NCBI GenBank assembly: GCA_020912385.1
Contig: CP087223.1
Location: 124,001-188,000 of the forward strand
DNA length: 64,000 nt
Source: Neofusicoccum parvum
Lineage: Eukaryota; Ascomycota; Dothideomycetes; Botryosphaeriales; Botryosphaeriaceae
Reading direction: 5' to 3'
Within the stretch, counting starts at the first letter, position 1. Each line of letters opens with the position of its first letter. The notes under the pieces were generated by a model. That model was not told the DNA's origin, did no database searches, and worked only from the letters and a program-made list of their open reading frames with translations. Below are positions 9,656 through 19,824 of the stretch, piece by piece. Position numbers and translations under genes: made by a program.

Positions 9656-11035
9656 CTAGGACAAAGCGGCAGCAGGAGAAGAGGTGCGGTCGAAGCAGGC
9701 CATACAGCCGACGCCGGTAAGCCGAGGGAGGCGAAGATGGGACGAAGGCACGTGGGTGGGTGGTGATGGAGAGGAGGGCACGTCAAGACCAACCAGGCCG
9801 TAGGCGCGTCGAGTTACTCTTGTCTTGAAATCGCCTGCACCCCAGGCGAAGATGGCTGCCAAGTCTTGGATCAACCGCGTGGAGTCGTTGCGGTCCGAGA
9901 CGCGGTAGAGGCCGAGCGGAGTGATCGAGATTTGTTGCGACTGGGGGTCTTCCGAGGTGTAGCAATGCTGCCAGAGGGAGGCGTAGATGCCTTCGGTGGT
10001 CAGCGAGTACGTCCGGAGACCGGAGTCCTCACCGTCGGCCGCGGCTCCATTTTCGAGGGAGCGTAGGATGGACAGCGCACACGAGCCTCCAACGGCAACC
10101 CGATTCTCGGCCTCAATCATAGCCCGCCCGGAGGACCTTAGCTCGGCCACGAAGAAGGGGAAGCGCATGCCGCTCGGTGCGGTCGTGCACGGGTCTGACA
10201 GGAGGTATGTGAATCCCGAGTCGGGCGGAGCTTCCTGCAGTTCCTTCAGAATGCTGTCGAGGGGACCGAGCCGGGCTGCATCCAGACCAACTGCAATATC
10301 TGGACGCGGTGTTCGGGGCTGGAGCGATGACGGGGCTTGCTCTAGGACCGGATCGGCAGGAGGGGCCATGTTTTCGGCCTGGGGGCGCTTCTGAGGAGCG
10401 GCCGGGTACCGATGAGTGTAGAGAATCGGTTTCAGCGCGGCTTGCCAGTCTGCACGCGTGTTAAGAATCCGCAGCCGGGACGGGCAAGACAACGCACCTC
10501 TTGCTTTCTGGCACTTCAGCTCGCCAAACCGGCCAACCAGCTCCTTGAGCGCGGCGTACCAGATATCGGTCCATTCCGGCTCCATGGTGGTGGCGCGATC
10601 GAGCGCGGCTGCAGCCGCCGCGCAGAGCTCGTCAGCCACAGCAACTGCTCCTTCATCGTCACGGTCCAGTGGGAGGTCCAGCGCGCCCTGGGCGGCGGCG
10701 AAGCAGATGCCGATTTTGTGTACGACTTGTGCTCGGTAGTTCATCGGCGATAGGCAGGATGCCGCGCTGGAGGCCCCCGAGGATGTGGAGGACACCATGG
10801 TCGCGGTATCGGTATTTACATCGGCGGTGACAGCAGCGGCGGCGGCGGCAGCTTCGGGAGGAGGGCTTGCAGGGACGGTGCGGATCCAATCGAGCACACG
10901 GTCGGTGAGGAGCGGCGCGAGCGGCTGGGCGACGGGCGGCTGGGCGACCGAGGACAGAGACGCAGACGTATCGGCGCGGATACGTTTGACGGGTGTGGCA
11001 GGGCAGTCCTCGGAAGCCGCGCGCGCGCGCTTCAT
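9656..11035 (-). CDS. Fungal PD-(D/E)XK nuclease-like protein (DUF7924-type)
   Basis: 459 residues in one open exon from ATG 11035; the ORF continues 39 codons upstream, but KRARAASED with its basic KRIRAD tract is the likelier start. Residues 1-95: basic, low complexity (poly-Ala), possible nuclear signal. 100-210: helical part. 243-250: TPRPDIAV, the PD motif. 292-300: FPFFVAELR, the E-x-K strand with Arg for Lys; then EAENRVAVGG, the family's following helix. C-terminal helices include IFAWG. In this fold Asp246 and Glu298 would bind metal; the K-to-R change makes catalysis doubtful. Divergent to the kinase at 11263, 227 bp apart. Paralogues at 54658, 56069 and 57385 are decayed. Such domains occur in crinkler-type effectors and transposon-derived proteins. 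Confidence 0.7.
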   Translation of the reverse strand: MKRARAASEDCPATPVKRIRADTSASLSSVAQPPVAQPLAPLLTDRVLDWIRTVPASPPPEAAAAAAAVTADVNTDTATMVSSTSSGASSAASCLSPMNYRAQVVHKIGICFAAAQGALDLPLDRDDEGAVAVADELCAAAAAALDRATTMEPEWTDIWYAALKELVGRFGELKCQKARGALSCPSRLRILNTRADWQAALKPILYTHRYPAAPQKRPQAENMAPPADPVLEQAPSSLQPRTPRPDIAVGLDAARLGPLDSILKELQEAPPDSGFTYLLSDPCTTAPSGMRFPFFVAELRSSGRAMIEAENRVAVGGSCALSILRSLENGAAADGEDSGLRTYSLTTEGIYASLWQHCYTSEDPQSQQISITPLGLYRVSDRNDSTRLIQDLAAIFAWGAGDFKTRVTRRAYGLVGLDVPSSPSPPTHVPSSHLRLPRLTGVGCMACFDRTSSPAAALS

Positions 11036-11262
11036 GCCGTGATGCACAAAGAGTAAAGAGAATGTGAGGGGAGTGGAAGCACGGCGGCCGCAGCGGAGGT
11101 GTTGGGTCGAGGTCGAGTCGGGCGGTCGGGCGTGGTCAAAGCGCCGACGCACGTGACAGCGCGACCCTGGTCTTAAACCAGAACCGTCCTACTGTCCGCC
11201 GCACAACAACCACCTCGTACCATCTCTATCTAACCCTTTCCTCACTAACCTCGACACCCACC
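11036..11262. promoter_or_regulatory. Bidirectional promoter, PD-(D/E)XK gene / kinase
   Basis: The 227-bp gap between two divergent ATGs is the only space for both promoters. A pyrimidine-rich stretch (TCTATCTAACCC, CTCACTAACC) precedes the kinase ATG, as is usual near fungal transcription starts. No clear operator. Confidence 0.5.
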
Positions 11263-12475
11263 ATGCGGCCCCTCCTCCGCCCAATTCTCACAGAGACCAA
11301 GACATCGTCAATATCCAGGGCCATGTCTCTGTCTCGTGGGCAGGTCCTTCCAGGCGCTCGGTGGGATTATTCCGTCATCGAGCCTCTTAAAGGAGACGGC
11401 ACGCATACCTCTACCGCCTTCAAAGCAAGGATCGTACCGAAGCGTCACGGCTTTGACGTACCTCAATGGTCTGCTCCTTGCATCAAGCATATTGGAATTC
11501 GAATGCTGATTCTGGCACTCAGGGCGGTCATCAAATACGCTCCATCAGACAAGCAAGTGGCCAGGGAGAACCTGAAGCGGGAATGGGAGACGTACTCCCA
11601 TCCCAGCATCACTTCCAGCGCATGCTTCCGGAAGCTTTACGACCTGATCGGCGATCCCACAGCTTTCGAGAATGACACGAGTGCATCACCCTGTCTGGCT
11701 CTTGAGTGGCTGGACAGCACCTTCGCGGACGCCCTGCCCGAGCTGAACAGGCGTACTTATATACTCATCACAGCTATCGTTGAATCGATCATGACCAGTT
11801 GCATCAGCTTTGGCGAAGTCGGACTTGTCAACACAGGTAGTTCATTTGCCCTCAACGACTGACCTGTACTAACAACATAGACACAAAACCTGCCAACATT
11901 CTGCTCTCGGGTATGGGCACTGACAATCCTGTTGTCAAGATAGCAGATCTCGGTCTTAGTAAGCAGACACAACTTGGCTTTGTACGGCCTGTGCTGACCT
12001 TTTCTCAGCATTCACCGATGGCTCGAGGTGTAAGGTCCAGCCTTACGCCATGCGCGCTCCCGAAGTTTTCCGAGGTCTGCCATTCATTGACCGGTCTCAG
12101 GTCTGGGCATGTGCTGCAATGCTGCTTTGCTGGCTAAAGCCAGGCATCTTAGGTGCCGCCGACATGGATGCTGACTTCCTCAAGAATACTTGGTGCATCG
12201 CAAAGCTCAGGCGGCTTTTTCCTGACTGGACCGATCCGCCGGTCGAAGATAATGTCCACTCGCTCGAATTTGAGCTCAGCGAAAGGTTTGCTGAAGAACC
12301 GGGGCTGATACGCATCTCATCTCTAGAGGATGAGATGCGAGGGATGCACCTACTACCTGTGCTGAAAGATTTGCTTAGTTTCATGTTGGTTGTCAACCCG
12401 GATAAAAGACCGTCTGCTGCACAAGTTCTGGCATCACAGCAGTTCCGATCATTGAAGGAATCTCTCGTGGTATGA
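11263..12475 (+). CDS. Protein kinase, four exons
   Basis: Exons 11263-11468, 11523-11836, 11881-11958, 12009-12475; 354 residues. Intron 1 (54 nt) has no stop and keeps frame, but splicing restores the VAIK-type strand WAVIKYA (Lys73). The glycine loop is LKGDGTHTS. The catalytic loop is VNTDTKPANIL: Asp174, Lys176 and Asn179 kept, with His of HRD replaced by Asn. DFG is DLG (196-198) and APE is MRAPE (216-218). The C-lobe ends with NPDKRPSA. Catalysis is plausible. It is a fungal family poorly related to known signalling kinases; no substrate can be named. Divergent to the PD-(D/E)XK gene. Branch sites such as TACTAAC and CTGAC support the introns. Confidence 0.8.
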
Positions 12476-12790
12476 AGTAGGAGACTGAGTCACTGGTTTG
12501 TACATAGAAAATTAATAACACTCTACTCTTTGCCAACTGAAGCTTTTCACCAAGCTTGCTACCAAGAAATCATATAGGCAGGTCTCGTATATGGCTTCGA
12601 GACAGTAGGATGTCTGGTCTCTTCTAGCGTTACTCTACTTGTCCCCCTCGGCCGCCAGCACCTACACGAGTACATCCGAGTAGTCCTTTACCCTCTACAG
12701 CTGCCCCATCTCCTGATCGATACCCAGCACCACTTAAAAGTGAACGAGCCCGCTATTAAACGGCTACTTGGCATATTAATTAGGTAATAA
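12476..12790. other. Spacer between convergent genes
   Basis: AT-rich 3' flank of the kinase and of the HET gene. Nothing else seen. Confidence 0.5.
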
Positions 12791-15192
12791 CTATATGATG
12801 GTAACTACAGCCGGAGTTGAAAATACTACCGTCTCTTTTGTGGATCTATATGTCCCCATTCGTCGAAACTCATCTTGCGACTGGCCAGTTGGTGTTATAA
12901 TAAGTCCCATACTTCCAGGAATGCTATGAAAATGGAGACAATATAGATTGGGCGGATTGATGTGGTCCGTCAAGATCCAACCAGCCTCTTTCGCTCTACG
13001 AGGTTGTTCATAATCAAACTTAGCATCAAGTGTGTTCCCCAGCTCATCGACTATCGCTCTAGTCTCTTCACAATCAGTGATAGTAGCTACTTTGTTCATG
13101 TATCCCCGTACTCCTATTACGCCTTGTATCTTCATCCCAAGCTCTGTAGGAACGCTTGTTATGGAAGTGTCAAGAATTGATACACAATGTGCATTGCAGG
13201 AATGCTTTTCCTCAAAGCAGTCGGCGTCTATGTAGGAGATACTGTAGGGTACCGACGCCCATGACCATGAAGGCACCATGCCGAATGGATCGCCGTTGCT
13301 TTTGCCATACGCTTGAATTTCCCATAGAAGGTCCCAGGACAGATGATTTGCCCACAGTCCAGCAACGTCCCGGTCTTGGGCCGCGCGTAAGCGGAGAAAG
13401 GAAGTGCGTAAACCAGCTAGCGCCACCAGCCTGTCCTCCGGCTTGGTAAGCTGCCTCTGACAATAGTCCTCGAGAAGGCGATGCCAATTAAAAAATGTGG
13501 GCGATGTCGGAAGCTTTTGCGCGACCTCCTCGTAGTAAGGCTCTATGGAGGCATTATCAAATTGCCGCCCATGTGCACACTCCCAAAGCATCCCGCCTAG
13601 CCCGAATGTGATGTACCGTGTGGACAGTAATTGTTCCTGAAACGTCCACGCACGAGTATGCAGTCTCGAGAAATAGCGTTCGCGTGCATCACAGTCTGGC
13701 CCGACGAACACTGGGCTATGAGATGGTGACGGTGACCATGTTGATGGAAGGAGGGCAAGTAGTTCGTGGCTAAATCCCGCAGCGTGCTGGATCCCTTGAT
13801 AAGCGTCCTCTGAAGTTCCCGCACCGATGGTGAGAATAGCGTTTTCGTACACACTGGCCATCTGTGATGATTGTTCTTTCCAGTCGTTGCGAGCCTTAGC
13901 ACAGTTTCCCTGGAGGATACATAGCGCATCGACCCAGAGGAAGCGGATGCCAAGCGAGCGGGTGATGTTGATAGCGTCACGGATTGTTTGCGGAAGACAT
14001 GTGTTGAACTGTGGGTGGACTTCAGGTCCTGAACTGTGTGAGGTCAGAAGAAAGAACTGAATTTCTGCCTGTCCTTCTCAGTGAAGGAAAAATGAGTGTC
14101 CTTAAATACATAAATCTGAGCTGACATAACCGAGGAAATGAGTGTATCCGAGGAAGTGATATCCGAGGGTATTGGGCATGAACAGTGGCAAATTGATGCC
14201 CTCCTCTTCTCCGGTAGAATCTTCGAGAGATTGTAGTAACTAAAACTAAACAACAAGTGCTGCCTGAGAAATAAGGGGATTCTGGTTGACAACATGCCAT
14301 GTCGATTCCCTCCACCATGCTGTGTTGGCTCTCTGGTGTTAGGGTCGTAAAGGTGCGAGTACCCCAGCAGTAGCTCAAGGCAGCATATCTTCCCTTGGGA
14401 CCCCGGTAATCTTTCTCCTCTTCTGTCCAGATTGGGTTCATCCAGAGACATACTGAGTCGTCCTCATCGTCCGGATGGCCCAAGTCGATAAGTCTTTTCG
14501 GAAGCTGAGATTCAGTTGCTTTTGGACACTCCTGATGGGTTGTGAAGCACTCCGATATCCAGTGTAATGCCAGACCTACGGCTTCAGTCCTGGTAAGGCA
14601 TGGAACGAAGAACTCTGTCAAACCGGTAGAGGGTGACCCTGTTTGAAGTTACCATCGCAAATAAGGGCTACCGGACAATCGATCTCTTACCATACGGTGT
14701 GTATATAGTCAACCATGGTGGGTCTCTATCCTCAGGCCCTGGAAATGGCGGATCCAGTATGAGGGCTATCGCAGCACTTTCCGACCCGAAGAGTGCAATA
14801 TTTTGGTTTCCGGTACTCAGGATCGTTGAGAATGTCGTCTCTGCCTCATCTCTGCTCATTCTTTTGGTCCCCCGGTTGACATGCTGGACCTGATGAAGAT
14901 ATTCCTTCTTGAGGGCGCTTCTGATGAGATTGCATAAACGACAGGGATTCATAGAGGAAGCCGATCGTTGCAAGACTTCACCGCTATGAGCAAAGCCACA
15001 TGGGCTCTCCAAAGCATCCAGCGTAATGCTCTTGCACAAATCACACAGAAAACTTGCACCTTTCAGTGAAGGTTGCGTAAGCTGCGAGGTGTGACCAGCA
15101 TCACCGCATGGCCATGGCAAAAGTGGAGGGCTTGGATGTCTGATCTTGTCGGAATCAAATATTCGGCTCGGCTGGAACAAGTTCTTGGACAT
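12791..15192 (-). pseudogene. HET-domain (heterokaryon incompatibility) protein, broken by a solo LTR
   Basis: Exon 1 15192-14691; intron 14690-14639 (GTAAGA...AACAG); exon 2 from 14638 to 12791, interrupted by the LTR at 14002-14291. Without the LTR and one copy of its 5-bp duplication the frame is unbroken: 684 codons. Exon 1 has the family's N-terminal Cys motifs (CDLCKSI, CRLCNLI). The HET domain shows RYAALSYCWG, then after the LTR LPQTIRDAINITRSLGIRFLW. RAWTFQEQLLS and PSWSWASV follow, as in full-length HET proteins. These proteins trigger cell death when incompatible hyphae fuse. As it stands translation stops inside the LTR, so only the front of the HET domain would be made. Confidence 0.85.
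14002..14291 (-). mobile_element. Solo LTR 5 (290 bp) inside the HET gene
   Basis: In minus orientation it starts TGTCAACCAGAATCC and ends CCCACAGTTCAACA. Both ends match the other LTRs here (TGTCAACC...GTTCAACA), but the interior differs, so it is a related family. A perfect 5-bp target duplication ACATG flanks it (13997-14001 and 14292-14296). Removing it restores the HET frame exactly. A TATTTAAG motif inside is TATA-like. Confidence 0.88.
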
Positions 15193-16690
15193 GATGTCGG
15201 AATAGCAAGGAAAGAAGCATATGGAGCGGCAGGTAATAACCCAAAAGTCGGCCAGGGCTCATGGGACTTGTGGGCTGAATTTTCAAGATGGGAATGGGAG
15301 AAGAAAAAGACGCATGAACAACTTTTCGCCGCGATGATGCCGAGGTATTAGAAGGCGACGGTGGTGAAGTGGGAGCGAAAGGGTTTTTCATCACCTCGAA
15401 TACCTAAGCTGCGCCGCAGCGGGGCACTAATCGATTGACTGCTGCCTGCGCTGCGCCCCACGCTGAATCATCGCTCGGACCTCCCGAATTCCGACATCAC
15501 ACCTGCAGTGAGTGCTGCCTCGCCGCTCACATACCTAATTGACCTCACGATCAAACCAGATGTCCACCCGATTGTAAAATTAAGCACACTCACGAGCCGC
15601 CCTGAAGCTCACGTCATTTGTGGAACACAGTCTCCACCACACATGCCTTTGCACTTCAACCTTCTTTCCTCACTGAAAAGCTACGGAATCAAACCTGACT
15701 CCCTATTCAAGCAAAATAAGTAACAAGGTGTTACGTAGGGCTGCAATGCTTACTACCACGGTTGCCGTGCGAGATGCGTGGTCAAAAATGAGCTTCGTAG
15801 TAGCAAATTCAGCATTGCTTACCAGATCGACATCGAGGCCGTATTGTGTGCGGTCAAGACTGTTTGCTTCCGTGCCACTCGCCCACAGACAGGTACCTTT
15901 ATGTCAGACAATATGAAGCTTATTGGTACGGACTAGTAATTGTGCCGCGTCACGCTTTTGCAGCTCGATACTTTAATTCTCCGATGCGGACACCTTCAGC
16001 GACGAGCTCGCCGCCTACCGCGCCGTCTCCGAAGCCAAGCAGCAGCCGGCCTGGACGACTATCTACGGCAAGGTGATACGCCCCGCAGTACGCGATAACA
16101 CTGCAACCTAAATACTGGACCGCACTCGTGATGAAGAACCAAGGTTCAAGGGGGGCGGCGGCTCAATGACGTGCGTGGTATGTGCGCGGGTTCCTGCAGC
16201 ATCGACCAGGATTCCGCATAACTTCGAACGTCTGAACATGATTTCGTCTATGGTTCCACAACATCAAGTCACGTGCGAGAGGGAGGACCGCGTAGTCACG
16301 CACGAACGCGTCTCGTTTCCCTGCAGCTGCGTCGACATCAGCAGTCCAGGAAATTACTTCGCCCGGCGGCAGCAATACCACCCCCGCCGCATGCCAAATC
16401 CTGGATGCCGCGTTGGGTGTGACACTGGCTTTTGCGTGAACCCTTTTATACAGGACGCGGCCGCCGGCGAAGCTGTTTCACGGCTGCTCGTCCCTCAAGA
16501 CCGCCGGTGACATGTCGGCTTATCTCCAGCCCAAATGCGTTGGTCTCTGCCTTGTTCGAGAGTGGGCTCACGTTTTTTTTGGCCTTTCGGGATTTTGCGC
16601 CTGTTTATCTTCTGTTATTTATAATTGACGGCTGGTCGGCGTCCTGGAAGCAAGAATTGTCCCCTGCTGAAGGTATTCGCCGTGCATAAT
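15193..16690. other. No intact gene; short coding-like relics
   Basis: Upstream DNA of the HET gene, then mixed relics. About 15975-16100 (+) has a 45-residue coherent run (DELAAYRAVSEAKQQPAWTT) and 16163-16381 (-) another 70 codons without stop, both without recognised family. Likely remains of genes lost to transposon activity. Confidence 0.4.
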
Positions 16691-16906
16691 TGTCAACCAC
16701 ATTGGCCCGCAATCACGTGTTTTACCTCCTTGTTCCACATGCGTTTTACTACTTGCCTTGTTACTACACCATACACCTACCCCTGCACAAGTCATTCACC
16801 CTAGTTATGCGTATTTCCGTAAATCCGATCATTACACCTATATAGCAAGATTCTGTAGCAACAATAAGAAAACCAGCGGTGTCTTACTTTCTCGCGCCGT
16901 TCGACA
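16691..16906 (+). mobile_element. Solo LTR 2 (216 bp), perfect 5-bp duplication
   Basis: Begins TGTCAACCACATTGGCCCGC and ends CGCGCCGTTCGACA; same family as LTRs 1, 3 and 4, but more diverged. ATAAT flanks it on both sides (16686-16690 and 16907-16911), showing that this family makes a 5-bp target duplication. It lies in the upstream region of the split isocyanide synthase relic. Confidence 0.92.
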
Positions 16907-17176
16907 ATAATTCCTTGTTCCACCGTGGTGTCACTACGTTGGACCGATATATGTACATCTCCGTCTCTGCCTTTCGGATTCTGTGGTCCAGCGTGTACTT
17001 GACGGCTTACTCGCGCGTCTAGAAGACGTCGCAGGCAGGTGAGCGTCTGGTTGATCTGGTCAAGATGAACTCGTAGGCAGAACTGTTTTTTCCCAATGGC
17101 GTGCCGGACCCAAAGACCTCGAGCCGACAGCGGCTACACGCTGTCTCTGTCAGATACAACTCTCTAGATCCTTAGC
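16907..17176. other. Upstream part of the isocyanide synthase relic
   Basis: Decayed sequence that should hold the promoter and N-terminus of the relic at 17177; no frame is readable with confidence. Confidence 0.4.
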
Positions 17177-17967
17177 GTGGTCGAAAGCTATAGCATGCAC
17201 GAGAAGAGCAAAGCCATACCTGGCCAGTCTGGCTGGCTTGGGCGAGCAAAGTTCGGACTCATTATCGAGAAACACGTAAAGGAGGGCCAGTTAACCCTAA
17301 TAGTGCTGCCATCATCCCCGTGGAAAGGTATTAACAGAGTTGACAAGGTCCTCGGCACCGAGCCTTATCTTGGGGAGGAGCTGGCGCTTGCAAGAATCAA
17401 TGACCTCTACTAGAGCATTCAGCGGGTGTACGCTCCAGGAGCCATGGTCGTTATCGCGACTAACAGTCTATGTTACAACAATAAGCTATGCGTAACAAAC
17501 TTTGCCTGTATACTAGCATGCGCAGACATCTTGGGCATATCCGACGAAGACGCCTGGAATTATGGCTCTGCCGTTTGAACTCTGGTAGCGGAACGTGGAT
17601 ATAGCTATATTAGGTTCATGCGCTTGATGAATCTACTAGGCTTCTACACCGACTCAAAGATAACTAATTAGAAATACCTAAGTCTCTGCCTGGTTGCTCG
17701 CGAAGCTTGCGTCTTCCTATGGAGACCTAAACTTCGATACCGCCGCCTTTTTAAGGACGGACGAGGATTACATGCTGTTGAAAATTGGCGCGGTGCAGAA
17801 TGTAGTACGATTCTTGGCATGCCGTGTGAGGGGGGGCAGGAGAGGTGCCCGACTTATCCTCAAACACGGTACTATACCTAATCTAGCAACTAACGTACAC
17901 GTGATTTCCAACACATGCGTACCTACTTAGGGTACTCCAAGTTTCTTACAATGGATCTTATATATAG
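17177..17967 (+). pseudogene. Isocyanide synthase, N-terminal/central part of the split gene
   Basis: Plus-strand fragments follow the DIT1/PvcA order: GLIIEKHVKEG, LIVLPSSPW, INRVDKVLGTEP, GEELALARINDLY, a [19 protein letters not shown], then [36 protein letters not shown] and GYSKFLTMDL. It ends at a LINE C insertion (17968) beside LTR 3. Stops at CAG-like positions suggest RIP. The remaining C-terminal part is at 694-1239 on the other strand, beside LTR 1. Dead. Confidence 0.8.
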
Positions 17968-18945
17968 ATAGATAAATTCATTTTCTTCCCGATATAGCTC
18001 CCTTTCGGGTCCATGCGGGGTAGGCTATCTGCGATATTTTACATGAGAGGGAAAACCTGGTCTCCCAGGTGAAAAACCCCTCCTTTCTTCTTGGGTTGGT
18101 TGCCCCTTCATATTCCGTTTTTCCTGCTTACCGGTAGAAGCTACTATAGCAGCCTTATATTAGCTAGGTGTTAACCTTAGCTCTCTCTTTCTCCCATGTC
18201 CTGGTGCTGGTCCTCCTGGTCAAGATCCTGGTTCTCCTGGTAGTTCTCCTGGTGGACCTCCTTGGCCTCCTGGTCCATCTCTCTTGCCAGACTAAATTGG
18301 TTTAGCAGCCCTAGGTGTAGAAACCACTTTGTTGCTGCTTGGACCCCTTTCTTTGTTGACAGAAGGGTGTGGTAGTCTGTGGTTTCTGCTAGTTGTAGCA
18401 TCTGTGCTCTGCCTTCTTGGAAGTGTGGGCAGAACAGGAGGATGTGCTTTGGTGTTTGTCTGTGCCAGCCACATGGGCAGGCTGGGCTGGGGTGGCCTGG
18501 TACCTTGCGCCTGGAGAGAAAGTCTTCAAGGCCAATGTGTTCAGTGCGCAGCAGGGTGAGGAGAGTGCTTTGTGGTTTGGTGAGTTCACTGTGGAGCTGC
18601 CTGATTTTTGGATTCCAGGATGCGCCCTGGGCCACTGGCTTGTTTCTCCTCTCCTGTCTAGTTTGCTTTGTCCACCTCTCCTTCCATAGCTCTCTGATTG
18701 CCGTACGAAGCCTGGTTTGCTCTGGGAATTTTTGACTTGCAGGGGGGCAGCTGCTGAGGAGGGAGTCCAGTTTTCTCCCTAGTAGTGTTCTCCTAGATGG
18801 GCCAGAAGCTCCCTTGGCATTCAGTGTGGCCCTAGCAATCATCTTGATGTCCCTGCATGTGTTCTCAACTATTGTGGCTACCGGTCCCTTTTTGCTTCTG
18901 ATTGTATGTGCCAGTGTAAGCTCATCCAAGTGGAGTGAGAGGGGG
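17968..18945 (-). mobile_element. LINE C, 5'-truncated, 15-bp target duplication
   Basis: GGATCTTATATATAG occurs at 17953-17967 and 18946-18960, a perfect 15-bp duplication. In minus orientation the element carries only the end of ORF2 and a 3' region, without the (TCAAC)n tail of LINEs A and B, so it is a different family. It inserted into the isocyanide synthase gene, five bases from the site used by the LTR element. Confidence 0.9.
18177..18929 (-). pseudogene. LINE C ORF2 C-terminal fragment
   Basis: 250 open codons on the minus strand. The part LLTLLRTEHIGLEDFL, then CPCGWHRQTPKHILLFCP, is the C-terminal Cys-His motif that follows RNase H in Tad-type LINEs. RT and RNase H are missing by 5' truncation. 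The tail is Gln/Glu/Asp-rich low complexity. No active element. Confidence 0.8.
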
Positions 18946-18965
18946 GGATCTTATATATAGTCCGG

Positions 18966-19173
18966 CGTTGAACGGCGCGAGAAAGAATGACACCGCTGTC
19001 CTCTTTGATTAATGCTATCGAGTGCTACATAAATATCTGATCGCAAAGGGGACGCGTAAGCAAAAGAGGCTGTGCTAGGTACTAAGAATTGACGCGTACG
19101 GGGTGGAGTGATGGTGGTGTAGTGATCAGAAGAGGAATACGAGACACGTGATTGCGGGCCAATGTGGTTGACA
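18966..19173 (-). mobile_element. Solo LTR 3 (208 bp), recombinant flanks, inverted partner of LTR 1
   Basis: The reverse complement matches LTR 1 at 206 of 208 positions; the two differences are transitions, one at the last base. Left flank 18961-18965 is TCCGG, the reverse complement of LTR 1's left flank CCGGA. Right flank 19174-19178 is GTACT, the reverse complement of LTR 1's right flank AGTAC. Confidence 0.9.
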
Positions 19174-19824
19174 GTACTATTACTCCAGCCTAGTCTATCG
19201 AAATGTCTTATACACTCCGCCGAAGAGGCCTTGTATTTGGACCTGGTTTAATTTTTAATGCACACTATAGGCCGCGAAGCACAGGCCTGCAGCATTTGTA
19301 AAGGTTCTTTTCTCGAGATAAGTGCTTATACGAAAGGGCAGGACACGTAGGGTTTTCACGTTACCAATCGTTACTCGTCGCGGTCTCCAGCCTCAATCAA
19401 CCCATAAAGAGATGGAACGGTAAATTCTTTCGACCGACGCCTGGATAGACGAGGAAATTTCCCGCAAGGCCTATATGTACGTAGACTGTGAATCTGAGAG
19501 CCTCGAACTTGTAGTGTTAAAGAGGGGAGACTAAGTGATGATGCGCGTTAAGAGTTTGAGTTCCGCAAAGTAGGTTGTTTGGCCGCCGCTTTCTCCACGT
19601 ATCAGGAGATTAAGAACAATAAGTCTAGAGGTAGCCGTGTCATTCACCCTACCGTCCTCTGCACGACTTGCATCACCCGGATCTCTAGAGAGCATGCTAA
19701 AAATATATAGATTGGATTGGATTGGTCTATTCAGATTATATCGTATTGGTTAGACACAACTAAGAAAAAAATTGCTTACGACCAAATTTAATTGACAAAG
19801 GTGAAGTAAATTTAGGAGTACTTC
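19174..19824. other. Degraded DNA between LTR 3 and the SDR gene
   Basis: AT-rich towards 19700-19820 with GATTGGATTGGATTGG short tandem repeats at about 19712. A short run around 19441-19550 (+) looks coding-like but is unassigned. No gene called. Confidence 0.45.

Noticed and set aside
9866..11042. Plus-strand ORFs over the PD-(D/E)XK gene
   Set aside because: They are shadows of the minus-strand gene; none has motif support.
14022..14300. A second HET intron between about 14300 and 14033
   Set aside because: No GT-AG pair in this stretch keeps the frame. The stretch has LTR ends and a perfect ACATG duplication, and removing it restores the frame exactly.
1240..19173. LTRs 1 and 3 as terminal inverted repeats of one giant 17.9-kb transposon
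   Set aside because: Their termini and length match solo LTRs elsewhere here that carry their own 5-bp duplications. The outer flanks (CCGGA and GTACT) are not a duplication of each other. The split gene fits inversion, not insertion.
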